Part shown: in pieces, positions 12,320 through 23,367 of the stretch
Layout of the letters: each line of letters begins with the position of its first letter
Numbering within the stretch: position 1 is the stretch's first letter
Origin: Porites lobata
Taxonomy: Eukaryota > Cnidaria > Anthozoa > Scleractinia > Poritidae
Assembly: GCA_942486035.1 (NCBI GenBank)
Contig: CALNXK010000037.1
Span: 1,094,001 to 1,158,000, forward strand
DNA: 64,000 bases
Direction of reading: 5' to 3'
Made by a program: the position numbers and the translations under genes
The notes under the pieces: model-generated
Databases searched by the model: none
What the model saw: only the letters and a program-made list of their open reading frames with translations
Told to the model about the DNA's origin: nothing

Positions 12320-12325
12320 AATAAA
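12320..12325 (+). terminator. Polyadenylation signal of the KCNH gene
   Basis: A canonical AATAAA lies about 78 nt after the stop codon at 12240-12242, giving a plausible short 3' UTR. Confidence 0.5.
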
Positions 12326-12430
12326 ATCGAATTGCCCCTTAGCTGAGTGTTTGAGCGTTTGGATAAACCTCTCAGAAGCCACAGGAGGCGTGGTAATACG
12401 CTTGGACATTGAAATGCAGTAAACTAGTGG

Positions 12431-12548
12431 ATTATTATACGTTTCTGGGAACTGCCTACCTACCCCTCCCCGAAGCCAGCATTAAAACTTACTTCTCACT
12501 TAAGGCAAAATGTTGGCTTAGGGGAGGGGTAGGTGGGTAGTTTCCCAG
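12431..12548. mobile_element. Foldback element, family copy 1
   Basis: The arms CTACCCCTCCCC and GGGGAGGGGTAG are complementary, and the outer words CTGGGAA and TTTCCCAG also pair. A second copy with the same left flank word ATACGTTTCTGGGA lies at about 58906-59023. Confidence 0.85.
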
Positions 12549-13164
12549 CGTTTGGCCATAGTCTGTATGAGTAGTAACGGGCGAGACAGACTCTCACGCA
12601 GCCCGCCTTTGTCAGTGGAATGCTGGGAAGCATGACATGACGACACAAAAGACAAGAGCCATCTGCTCATGCGCATGAGACTAGAAAGATCAAGACGAGG
12701 AGTGAAACGAATGGTACTTAAAGTGCATTACTGAGAGCATTTATGCGACAAATACACATTTTGTGCTAACTTAGCTTCCCAGCTATGATGTTCTGACTCA
12801 AAATTGACACGAATTCACTTTCGCTGGAACTACCCATACTGAGTTACACGTTCGTGTTGAACGTGTGGATATGTTCAGTCCCTCGAAAGGTTATATAGTC
12901 CGGCATCGCGCGGTGCTGCACAATAGGGTCCGCCGGGTCGAATGTTGCTGTTTTGCTATCAAAACAGATATTTCGTGATGATCTAAATTAATGTGAGGAT
13001 CTAATCCTCATTTTTTTTCCCCTTTTTCACCAGACTCACGAATCACAAAAACAGGAGGATGTCGCATAATACCAGACTAATTTTTTTGAAATCACAAATA
13101 ATACTGAGCTCTTTGCACCTACATCACAAGCTCATTTCCTCAAGGGGTTTAAGGCCTAGGTAAT

Positions 13165-13465
13165 TGGCATTAGTAAAATCCAACTAGTGGTCTATTATCA
13201 ACGCTGCGTTCTGATTAGTTGAGCTACTACTAGGCTATCTGTTATAGCCTACTAGTAGCGAAAAGCACGGGCTTTTTGGCGGCAAAAAAGGATTGAAGTC
13301 TAGCTTTAACTAGCTAAAATTTTTTTATTCTCGAGATTCTTGACCAACTAGTTGGATTGTACTAAAACAATTATTCCTCTGGCCCCCTTGGGCTATTGAC
13401 TCAGAGCCAATTTGAGCTCGAGGAATATTTGTTGAATATCCCTCGCTAGGAGACCTAGAACAAAA
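13165..13465. mobile_element. Dispersed element, family copy 1
   Basis: It begins TAAAATCCAACTAGTGG. Near its far part it contains the inverse CCAACTAGTTGGATT, and it ends near GCTCGAGGAATA. A clearly homologous copy occupies 26519-26818 inside the tandem duplication. Confidence 0.75.
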
Positions 13466-14877
13466 TGAAATTTTCTCCAAAAGTGAATCCTGAGGTCTTC
13501 TTGCACCTGAACGTTTAATTATGGTCACATGACATGTCACGTGACCAAAAATGGAAAATAAAGGAAATTGCCGACTTGGTGGCGAATTCACTTTGTTTGG
13601 ATAAGTAAATTGGCATTCCTGACAGAGGACAAACATACCTAACTTTCTTAGTTTGGGGAAAATTTACCCGAAGTTTAAAATTAAAGTTTTAAATAATTTC
13701 GGATTGAATTTGGGCATTTAAAATGATGTTTACCATTACAATTTTTTATTGAAGTGCAATGGACGGTCATTCCAAACGTGAAGTGTTAGAAATATTTAAT
13801 ATGAATATGTAAAATGTTATTGCTCGATTTTTTTATCTTAAACCCACTACCAATTTGTCAATTTATAGTTACGATTTTTAGCAAAATGGTCACGTGAGAT
13901 ATCACGTGACTTATTAACACAATATTAACACTTTAAAATGTTAAGGACGATGAATTCTTTATGTGTTTTGATTCAGTTTCATAATCTGCACCGAAGTCAT
14001 AGCCAAAAAAACATTTTCCACAGGGAAACCTTTAAGTCCCAGGCCTTAACCTACTTGAGTTTGAACAAAAGCGGCGATTGCATGTAACCGCTGAGAGAAA
14101 TAACGGTTGCTAAGTAACCATTACATGAGATATTTAGAATAATCACCAATGACTAGTATTTCACAAAACAGAAAACGCTAATCCTTGTTAACAGATGTTA
14201 AATGGATGTAGAAATTGGTTGTGCAGCTGAATTGGTCGTGCTTCAGTTTCCCTTTTTTGCACTAAGGACGCGAAACAGTTGTCACATATCGTTTTCACTC
14301 ACGTGAGACTGGCAATTCCATCAAATTTCTTCTAACAAAAGGAAGTTTTTACATGAGAAACAAGTTTAATCCCCACAGGATTTTAGTACATCAACAAGGC
14401 TACAGTTTCATTGTACACCATTATGGCCGCCTTGACGTCATGTGGAACAGATCTGTTTCACATAACCCATAATAAGCATTGTGAGGAGCCTATAACCCGC
14501 CGCGTGCTACTGCCATAAATTACAAGGGGTTATGGCATCCTGGCCTTGTTTAAACTCCCAATTCGAACAAGAACTGTTTTCAATTTCTCCTGGATATTAA
14601 AGTCGTCCGAATTTAAAGGAAAAGTAATTTTTATGCAAACTTTTGAGGCTAAACAAACTATGGGTAATCCCGTTCTATTGCCGACAAATTAAACCAATTT
14701 TTGTTGTGCTTGCGGAAAGTACTACAACATTCGAAAATTATTAGAGTCATTGCCTGGGGTCCTGCTGGCCAGCAGAAAACCTTCTCGTGAAGTTTCATAA
14801 ACAATTATAAGCATGCTCACTAGGGTGAAATTCGGCAAAGGTCTTTTGTTTTGAGTTTTATTCCCACAGGCTCTTAC

Positions 14878-15030
14878 TAGCCTGCGAACGGGCTGCCAAG
14901 AGGAGCGGGGAGAAATCGGCGACCGAAGCGAGCCGAGCGTGGCCTGAAGCAGAAAAAGGGCGGCCCCTCAGACCCCGCTCACCGATTTTCTTTTTCGCCC
15001 CACTCCACTTAGGAGGCGGTCCGCAGGCTA
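14878..15030. mobile_element. Foldback element with TAGCCTGCG ends
   Basis: The ends are TAGCCTGCGAACGGGC and CCGCAGGCTA. The interior is GC-rich compared with its surroundings. It resembles the elements at 2241 and 48624 in its termini. The flanking 9-mers match only at 6 of 9 positions, so the target duplication is doubtful. Confidence 0.6.
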
Positions 15031-16240
15031 GCCTTCTACTGATTGTTAGTGTTGGTTTTGAGCGAAAATCGACGGAGAAACACTGAAGGTTTTGTTAACA
15101 GTCGAACCATGCAGGACTAGCGTTTATCGGACTTCTGATAACTCACCTAAAGTAACAGGTTGATAAATTTGTAGAAAAGAAATACAAAAATAAAACTTTT
15201 TCCCGTAATTGCCGACATAGATAACGGTTTTATCAACTCATTTGGTCAAACTGAAGTTTTTGCTGTCACAAAAGTTTACCAAATGTGTCTGTGCATGAGA
15301 ATAAATGAACAGCTACTGAAGGGTGGGAGATCAAGGAAAAACCTTGCGCGACATCCATCACTGACTTCTCGCTCTTTTTTTCACTCGAGTGCTAGCATAG
15401 GTGCACATAAACACATCTTCTACTACTAGAAAAGGTTAAACTGCTGAAACGCAGGAGGAGAGACTTTTTTTTAACAAGACAGCATTCCTATTTTGGTTTC
15501 AAGCACTGTGAAAACTCGGAAGTTCAAATTGCTGTATTTTCGAAATGAAATATGCTACAGGACTGGAAACTTATACAAAGATTTATTTTTTGTTTATCTT
15601 CGACCTAGTAAAACCTCGTTATTTTGACTTTACAATTTGATGACGTCACCGTGAAAACCATCTATTCATAGTCAATCACCGGTGAAAATTTTGTAGCGAT
15701 CGGACAAGGAAAAAATCACTTTTAAGGTGATTGAAAAACATCGGTATGGTCTTCCAAAAGCTATATCGAAACACCTTAAAATCCAGGATACGTCAGCTAA
15801 ATCTTCACCGAGTATCACTTGAGGTTGAGAATATCATTTAAGTACTTATACAATCACCCCCTCTATATAATATTTGTACTTTCATGTGTAATTAGTTATA
15901 TTTAGTATCTTAAGTTCTTAACTTAATTATTGTAGCATGTAATTTGCACGTACACCTTTAACTACATAGTGGATCCAAAAGCTATAAACGTGAGAAGAGA
16001 AACATCGTGTCGAAGCCCTACAGACAACCGGCTGTATCCATCAGGTAAAAGGTGGTGAAATAAGCTACTACATGACTGTAATACTACGTTCTGTTAAGAA
16101 ATTTGTTCGATATTATTGTGCAGAATCCAGTAGCAATCAAAATCCTGAAAACAATTTAGTTTTGTAAACGTCAACCAGAGCCTGTGTGGGAAACTTTGCA
16201 GAAATCACCAAGAGCAAGAAATCATCGACCCCAGTCTACT

Positions 16241-19200
16241 ATGATGTTGGCCAATCAGGGCAACTTTCCTGCGATTGTGAAACTAAATGTTGGCGGTCAG
16301 CATTTCACCACAAGCCTGCAAACGCTAGCAAGAGATCCCACCTCGATGCTGGCAGCCATGTTTTCAGGCAGGCATGAGGTACAGACTACAGAAGATGGTT
16401 CGTTCTTTATCGACCGAGATGGTACTTACTTCCGCTTTATATTGAACTATCTTCGTGACGGAGAACTAATCTTGCCAGAGGGTGCTACATTCCTCGCGGA
16501 GCTTGAAGCAGAAGCTAGGTTTTACCAAGTGCAAGGAATATTGAATGAGTTAAGGACTATAAAAGCATCAAACGTTTTTGAGGAGTCGGTAATTTTGAGG
16601 AACGAAGAGCATCGGAGAGTTTTGAAAGACTGTTTACCTTTGGCAGGCGAATGGCGTTTGCTGTTCAGAGCTTCACGAGATGGCTTTGCAGCTTCCATTT
16701 TTCATTCCAAATGTGACCATAAAGGACCTACAATCACTGTTGTGAAGAGCGGAGGGAGCATTTTTGGAGGCTTCACCGAGAACCCCTGGAAAAGTAAGAT
16801 TGTGAATTGATGTTTATATTGCTAACGAGGCTAACACCTTGATACAATATAATGAAGTATCAACTTATCAGTAAATGTAATGAACTGTTTTGCCTATAAC
16901 TATATGAGAGTATACTGATAAATATTTTTTATATCATTGCCGGAGTTTCTCTCTTCTCCTTTCTTCTCTTAATAGTCACGCCATACGACGTCATAGGTAC
17001 CTTCGGATCACCATAATAATTTTGCAAGTCTGAGATTTGTCGAAATATTAATAAAACGTGATGAAAAAGCCGGCCTGAGTACAGTTGTGAGTATTGGCCA
17101 TGCAGTCGAAATATCGTAATTCACATCTTTTAGATCTTTTCACGTCGGTGTTTAATCCGAGTCCGTGCAGAGTTATTTTCATCACTGTATTTTTACAAAT
17201 TTTATCTGATCAAGACCTATTTTGACCGCTCACTGTTCTTGCTGAGGTTCTAGACCTTTTAAAAAAGGTGATTTGATAAATGCAAATTTTACAATGACAT
17301 CACTTTACAGAGACACTTAAAAATTCGTAGACATTAAAAACACTGTATATATTTATGACAAAATTCAGTTTCATATATATAACCGTGCATACCGCCTAGG
17401 AAAAAGAGTATGTAAATTTACGGGACCTATGTAGGTCCCGTATCCTTACTCTTTTTACTAAAGTCAACAAAATCTTTTACTGGGAAGTGAAATAAAAGAT
17501 TTTTTTCTTCACGTAATGCTGTTTTTAAAGCGCTTTGTTAACCTCTTGTGTACAATTTAAAACCGTCATTGAGAAAAAAGAAGAAAAACAAACATTTCCA
17601 GTGGATATTGAGGTAAAATAACGATTGCATGCAAACTTTATTTCGACGAAAGTCGACGGACTTATGATGAGTTACACTCAATGTTTTACTCGCAGTGAAG
17701 GATCATAAGTAGCGTTCAAACGCTTAACATCAATCTTATTTACTGAATGTTCTGAAAATAGTTAAAGAATATCATCAGCTTAAATGAGGGGCACATTAAG
17801 GGGTACCCAATATCGCAATACCGCACGAAAAATTGGCAAATACCGAAATACCGTGTCGAAAATCGACCAAATACCAATAACGCATTTATGATCGGTGACG
17901 CTTACTTTACGTTGTATCCATCTCGCGTGTTTTTTTTTTAATATCTCAAGCACGTATACACCAGAAATCAACCTCAACCTTCGCAAAAAAACGTGAGAAT
18001 TGATCAGTACAACGATCGAAAACTAAGCCAGGTCATTAAATGTCCTACAAATTTCATCATAGGCAGAGTAACTGTCAGAAATTGTGTACTCATTTACCGT
18101 TAAGTCTAAAGTCTTCCAAATATTGAAATACAGTAGACACAGAGGCCAAATGAACAGTAGCGCAATATCGTGAAGGATCTTCTTTTACCGAATACCGTCA
18201 GCCAGAAGGGTGAAAAACCGCATACCGCAGGGCTCATGATACTGCAATACCGCACATTAAACTCAAAATTTTCGAAATACCGTTTGAAAAAAAGCTCAAT
18301 ACCGCAATACCGTAAACCCCCATGTCCCCCTCTTAAATGGATTGAAAAAATTTGAAAAAAAAAAACAACAATCGCACAAATTCCTCGCGTTATGGTTGAT
18401 CCTCTTCAGTTTCATTGCTATCGTCTTGTTGGTACATTTCATAGTAAGAATGGAGTAAAAGTTTTTCCTCCATGACGTAAAAAAGAGAATGGTGACTTTA
18501 TTCGGTTCCTTTTTTCTATCTCCTACACTGACATTTAAATTGAAAATACAAACATGGTGGGAGGTTCGTAATCACTTAGTAGCAGCCGGGTTCCCACCAA
18601 GAACCAAGGAGCAACTTAGAAATGGGAGGACTTGTCGTTGGCCGCGGCCAGTAAGACCAAACACGCCAAACGAAAGTAGACTGGGGAGGGTGCTATAGAG
18701 TGGACTGACGTAGACGAACTTATCACCGACATACTCGGAAAAGGAAATCCCTCCCTTCGATGGCTCATTTCATATTTCCTTTGAAACTAATTGATCTTCG
18801 GTAGCATCCCCTTCCTTTGCTCTCAAAATCACTTGGATGGTCACGATGACGTCAAGAACACGTTTTCGCTATGTTGTGTTGTTAGTAGTTATATCTGCTA
18901 TCGATCAGCCGTTAAGATTATAAAAACAAAATATAAGCGTGCAAAGAAATGTAACAAAAAGTGTGAATGTTGTTTTGCTGATTAAACTTAGTGATTTATT
19001 GACATTCCCGTTGCCGTCTCTGTCTTGGTATTGATGTCACGTGTCTTGTTATTTACAGGTCAAGGTGGTTACATACCATGCAAAAAGGCTTTTCTGTTCA
19101 CACCTAGTCAACCCGTTTCGTCTGGGACCGGCCAAAATGCCAGTTATTCTTCAGATGAAACAGTGTGCAATGAGATGTAACAGTAGCCATGGACCAGTAT

Positions 19201-19385
19201 TTGGTGGGGGTACGGTGGGGGATGTGCATGACCTGTTCATATCAGATAATGCCAACACAAATACCATTAGTAGCAGCCATCTCGGCAAAACCTATCAATG
19301 GCCTCAAGAAGGACAGCAGTTCTTGTTTACAGGTGGTCCAAAATTCACTGTCACAGACTACGAAGTGTTTGGACTTTACCAGTAG
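16241..19385 (+). CDS. BTB/T1 (KCTD-type) plus TLDc domain protein, frame-broken in exon 2
   Basis: Exon 1 (16241-16793) starts at the first in-frame ATG pair. It encodes a KCTD-type BTB/T1 fold (VKLNVGGQHF, FIDRDGTYFRFILNYLRDG, EARFYQVQG). It then encodes the start of a TLDc domain (WRLLFRASRDGF, FHSKCDHKGPTITVVKS, FGGFTENPWKS). Exon 2 begins at 19059, and its end reads like the rest of TLDc (LVNPFRLGPAKMPV, ISDNANTNT, FTVTDYEVF), stopping at 19383-19385. The two parts of exon 2 are in different frames. The frame joined to exon 1 gives GGYIPCKKAFLF and would then stop at 19178. The frame carrying the TLDc end is entered by skipping about one base near 19100. TLDc proteins are linked to oxidative-stress protection and V-ATPase regulation, and BTB/T1 domains oligomerise and often recruit cullin 3. 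The function of this fusion is unknown to me. Confidence 0.8.
17401..17456. repeat. Short foldback hairpin
   Basis: The core stem CGGGACCTA/TAGGTCCCG with a 2-base loop lies at 17421-17440. It sits inside outer inverted words AAAAAGAGTA and TACTCTTTTT. It may be a tiny MITE or a remnant. Confidence 0.75.
17778..18340. repeat. ATACCG-rich element with inverted ends
   Basis: The motif AATACCGCAATACCG and its variants recur at both ends and in places inside. The outer ends are inverted: TTAAATGAGGGGCACAT on the left, with the complement of the right end reading TTTAAGAGGGGGACATG. The recurring motif itself keeps the same orientation at both ends. Confidence 0.7.
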
Positions 19386-20065
19386 TGACAACAACAGATG
19401 AGTGGGGATGGGGAGGGTGGGGAAAGTGACGAAAACTAGAATTCGCTCAGGCAGGCTTATTTTATGGCCTAAATTGGCGGGAAAATCGATCTAAAAATAA
19501 ACTGGTCTGTGAACACGCCGTTGCATGGCTGGGCACAAGGGAGTTATTGTTGTCCGAAAAACTAAGACTCGTAAAACTTTTTTGGTTTTTACATCAATCT
19601 CCAAAATGCACCAAGAGCATGTACCTATTTCCTTCTCGCGGGATCAGAACTTGATTTTTTTGTCTGCTTATCTGAAATGCTGCATCAAAAAAGTGTGAAG
19701 GCTGCATTGCAGGTGTATTTATCGAAATGTGTGCCCGGACTGTAAACATGGAGAAAGTGTGACTATAGTGGGGTTGGAATCAAGCAGATCCAACATGGCA
19801 GCTATTCAACAAAAACACGAGGGAATTCCAGCAATGCGGTACTATTAAAGAGGTACTAACCATGTGCAGGGAAATCCGAGCAAATCGCTGAAATTGCCTC
19901 AAAACGGGCAGATCAGCTTGTTTACAAATTTTTTTCGCACCTGAGAGGTGAAATTTTCCGTGTATCTAGGAACGTCAATTAAACCGAGATTTCGTGACGC
20001 AGGTCTGTCTTCCATTATAATTTCCCGGTCGATTGGTGAAGTCCGAGTGTTAAAAAAAATGTTGC

Positions 20066-20163
20066 GTTATATTTCGAAATTGTTATACGTAATTTCACGA
20101 GCCGTTAGGCTCATCATTCTATTATTTGTTTATATTACTACCCGCAAAAGGTTTGTAATTTTC

Positions 20164-20196
<33 letters not shown>

Positions 20197-20240
20197 ACCC
20201 TTCTACGCCAATCAAATTGCTGAAATTTCTCATGTAGCAG
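20066..20240. mobile_element. Deleted copy of the GATATTTGGC foldback family
   Basis: It shares ATTTCGAAATTGTTATACG, TTTCACGAGCCGTTAGGC and the terminal AATTTCTCATGTAGCAGTA with the copies at 22217-22505 and 38684-38947. It lacks the central portion. Confidence 0.75.
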
Positions 20241-20243
20241 TAG

Positions 20244-20244
20244 A

Positions 20245-20325
<81 letters not shown>
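20244..20325. repeat. (ATT)n microsatellite
   Basis: About 80 bp of ATT triplets lie next to the right end of the foldback copy. Poly-Asn or poly-Ile ORFs across it are spurious. Confidence 0.95.
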
Positions 20326-20424
20326 TTGAAAACAGGTGTTCCTAAAAAACAGATCGCTGTTTTGCTTTTCTCCTGATCCATCTTGCACGAAAAGGCGGGA
20401 AGTAGCACTCACTGCTCTTATTTC

Positions 20425-20670
20425 TCTGGGTCTTAGTTTTCCACCTCTTGGTTTTCCGGGGCTAAGTTTTCCGGGTCCTATAGGTAAAAATTGTAATCCC
20501 GTTTGATCTTCTTCATTTCATTTATCCGTGCTCGTCTTTTCTATTTCCCTGTAATTTAACTATTCCTTCGCTATTTTAAGGGTCACTTTTCATATTTTGC
20601 TGAGTAGATGGCCAGTTCTTCAGGGTCTTAGTTTCCGGGTCTTAGGTCTTAGGTCTTAGTTTTCCGGACA
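20425..20670. repeat. Element built of GGTCTTAGTTTTCCGG words
   Basis: At least six direct, imperfect copies of (GG)GTCTTAGTTTTCCGGG cluster at the two ends of a 245-bp stretch, separated by unrelated sequence. I see no coding potential. Confidence 0.7.
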
Positions 20671-22216
20671 CCTTAGGATAGGATCGCAAAACAAGCCCAG
20701 ATTCCCTCAAGAAGACACATTGACAAGGACACAAAATATAGCAATAGTGGGTTTATCTAATTTCAGTCTCCTCTCCACAGTAAGCTTAAATAAGGCGAAG
20801 ATTTTCGATTTTTTCTTTTTTATGTAAACCTTATAATCGTTGCGTTGTGTATGTAACACTACTGAGCCCCTAGAGGTAAAGGAATTGGTAAAGAGTCCTT
20901 ATTTCACGTCAGTAGCTGGAAATAGTCGCGAGTTGTCCAATACACCCGCACTGTAATGGTCCTTATAATCCATGTTACAATCCGTACGGATCGTATGAAT
21001 TGAAAAATGGCATACCATCGGGATCGTTGCTCCTTCTTACGGATATTGAAAGGTACTTAAAGCTGCACGGGTTGGAAAGAAGTCGAATAACGGATTTGAG
21101 GTCAAATCTATGTGAATCGAACTGGGGACCTCACGCACAGAAGTTAAGTTAACAAGAAGCGCGCGCGAGTTAACCAACCGTTGCCAATTCCTGCTCCTCG
21201 GTCCTCCTCTTTTTATTCATAAGACGTAAGAATATTTTAACCTACCTGACTTAAGTCCTGATTTGTTGGATACCACCGGTGGTATCTAACAAAGTACCAT
21301 AGTCAACAACTTCAAAAGATTAAACTTCCTGATTAACACCTGGCTATCAAAGCACTTTCAGTATTGTTTATATCTGTACAGTCGAACCTCTCCATAACCG
21401 TCCCTAGGGCTTTCCACAAGTTGCTCGAGATTTTCCAAAAAGTTTCCGTAACTCCTCAAAAAGTTGCTTAAAAGTTGCTCAAAAAACAATCAAAAGTTGC
21501 TTTTTGTATTAACAAAAGTTGCTCGAAAAAACAAAAACTGTTTTGGTCTGATGTAAAATATGCAAATTGTACAACAAAAGTAAGATTTCTAAGCATTTTT
21601 GTGCAATTTTGCGGCGTAACCAGCGTTTCTAAACAAATTTGTCCTCAATTAAAACAGAAAAATGTAATGAGCCAATAAAATTTTAGAACGACCTTCTTCA
21701 CCCGAGACACCCAAGTCAGTCGAGTGTGAATCTTGAGTTTTCTCAAACCATTTTGAATTTTCAGCTCGGCTGACTTTATCAGCTCATGATCTTAAGGGAG
21801 GATTTGGCTCCTTTTTTACAGGAAATTCATAAATATTCCACTAAAACATTGTGAAATATGGAAGAAAGGCCAATTAAAGCACTAAAAGCTGCTCTGATCT
21901 ACCATTTTTAAGACACTGAGAGAATTTTTGACCGTTTTAAACTGTTATTGAGAGTACTTTTGCCACTGAAAAAGAAATAGCTCGCAACCCACTGTCGTCA
22001 AACCCGGACCTTTCGTATCCTAATCTTTCTCCTTTACCACTACACTTCCACCGACCCGCCAAAATTGCGAAATATTTAAGAACATCAAATAGCAAACTGT
22101 CTTTTTCTGCAACTGTTACAGTTGTGTACAATCATCAATAACTGGTGACCCTAGCCCTTTCGCTTCCACTTTGTCTTCAACATCGTTCTTTCAAAGACTA
22201 TTTAAAAAACGTATTA

Positions 22217-22289
22217 GAATAGGTAATAGCATGATTTGTAGTGATATTTGGCCTAAATACGACGAGTGATGTTTCGAAATTTTTATACG

Positions 22290-22322
<33 letters not shown>

Positions 22323-22505
22323 ACACAATTTTGAAATATAACGAGTGGTATTTATGCCAAATATCACGGACAAATCATGCTATTAGTTGTTTATACTACT
22401 GCCCACAAAGGTTTTGTAATTTTCACAAGTAGGTTTTTCAAATTAAGCTGAAATGCCACTGCTCTAAGTCAATCAAATTGCAGAAATTTCTCAGGTAGTA
22501 GTATA
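22217..22505. mobile_element. GATATTTGGC foldback element, longest copy
   Basis: The outer arms AATAGCATGATTTGTAGTG and its complement pair, and GATATTTGGC pairs with GCCAAATATC. The tail reaches AATTTCTCAGGTAGTAGTATA. That tail is repeated at 26862, exactly where the second unit of the tandem duplication starts. Confidence 0.8.
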
Positions 22506-22919
22506 ACGGTAAAACCCCGGTCTGACTTGAACTCTGAAGGGAAACGAAAAACAGTTCGAGTTAGCGGGGAATTCAAGTTATCGGGGTAAATTTCAGAGAA
22601 ATTTTTGACCAAGGGAAAGGAAATTTAGTTCGAGTTAGCGGGGAATTCGAGTTATCCGAGTTCGAGTTATCGGGGTTAAACTGAATTTGCCTTATTGTAA
22701 CTTTCAGAAAATATATTTGATCTGTCATATCTAAAGGCCTGTTTACCAATGATGGCATCGACCGTTAAAAATGGTAACGACCGTTTACGAAAGAAAAATA
22801 GGCCTCGCCGACTGAGTTCCAATAAAAAGATCACGAAAGTCAAATTCCATAATAAAAAAAAAAATTAAGACCATGAAGGCCGTCCAAGGTCTTGGTCACG
22901 GAAATTGACGTGAGAGATG

Positions 22920-23367
22920 GTTAGGCTTTTGTACATTATGCTTTTGCTTCCCTACTAAAATGCTCCACCTTAATGCTCCATTTTTCCCACTAAAGTCACT
23001 AAAAGTCACTAAAATGCTCGGATAATGCTCATTATACAAACGGTTTTTTTTAATTAATTTCAAAGTTTACACTTACAAAAACGTGCAAGTGTTGCAAGTA
23101 ACAATGACAACGTGTACAAGTTCATAAATACAGCCAAAAAAACAGCTGTATTAGCTTTTTTGTGAATTTTGAGTTTTAGTCTTTATTTTGCTTAAAAAAG
23201 CAGGAGCACATGGGGCATGGGCTCCTGAAAAAAGTTAATTTCTATTTTATTTTCTCGGAAAAATTAATTTTCCGGAGAAAATGCCACTAAAATGCTCGAA
23301 TAATGCTCAATGCTTTTGCCTCACTAAAATGCTCGAAAAAATGCTAGCATAATGTACAAAAGCCTAG
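22920..23367. mobile_element. AATGCTC-word foldback element, unit 1 copy
   Basis: The left end AGGCTTTTGTACATTATGC is inverted at the right end (GCATAATGTACAAAAGCCT). Inside, ACTAAAATGCTC recurs many times. The unit 2 copy is at about 27306-27809. Confidence 0.75.

Larger units (their letters stand above)
12243..16240. other. Spacer between the channel gene and the BTB-TLDc gene
   Basis: This 4 kb stretch has no gene I can support. It holds the KCNH 3' UTR, a foldback at 12431-12548, a second element at about 13165-13465, a region with several CACGTG/CACATG words (about 13510-13925), and a foldback at 14878-15030. The final few hundred bases should contain the promoter and 5' UTR of the next gene. 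A pyrimidine-rich TTGTGCAG near 16124 could be a 5' UTR acceptor. Confidence 0.55.
16794..19058. other. Intron of the BTB-TLDc gene
   Basis: This 2.3 kb intron runs from GTAAGA (16794) to TTTACAG (19058). It contains a compact hairpin (17401-17456) and a long element rich in ATACCG words (about 17778-18340). I see no further exon. Confidence 0.65.
19386..22485. other. Spacer between the BTB-TLDc gene and the tandem duplication
   Basis: No gene is visible. An AATAAA at about 19496 is a candidate polyadenylation signal for the preceding gene. The rest holds a short foldback-family copy (20066-20240), an (ATT)n tract, a CTTAGTTTTCCGG-repeat element (20425-20670), an 18-bp palindrome (21269-21286), a region of AAGTTGCTC words (about 21415-21540), and a fuller foldback copy (22217-22505). 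Confidence 0.6.

Noticed and set aside
19059..19110. Programmed ribosomal frameshift in the BTB-TLDc gene
   Set aside because: No slippery heptamer with a convincing downstream structure is visible, and TLDc genes are not known to use frameshifting. Sequence error or recent decay is simpler.
20130..20412. Minus-strand ORFs with poly-Ile or poly-Asn
   Set aside because: They are translations of the (ATT)n microsatellite at 20244-20325, with no conserved sequence outside it.
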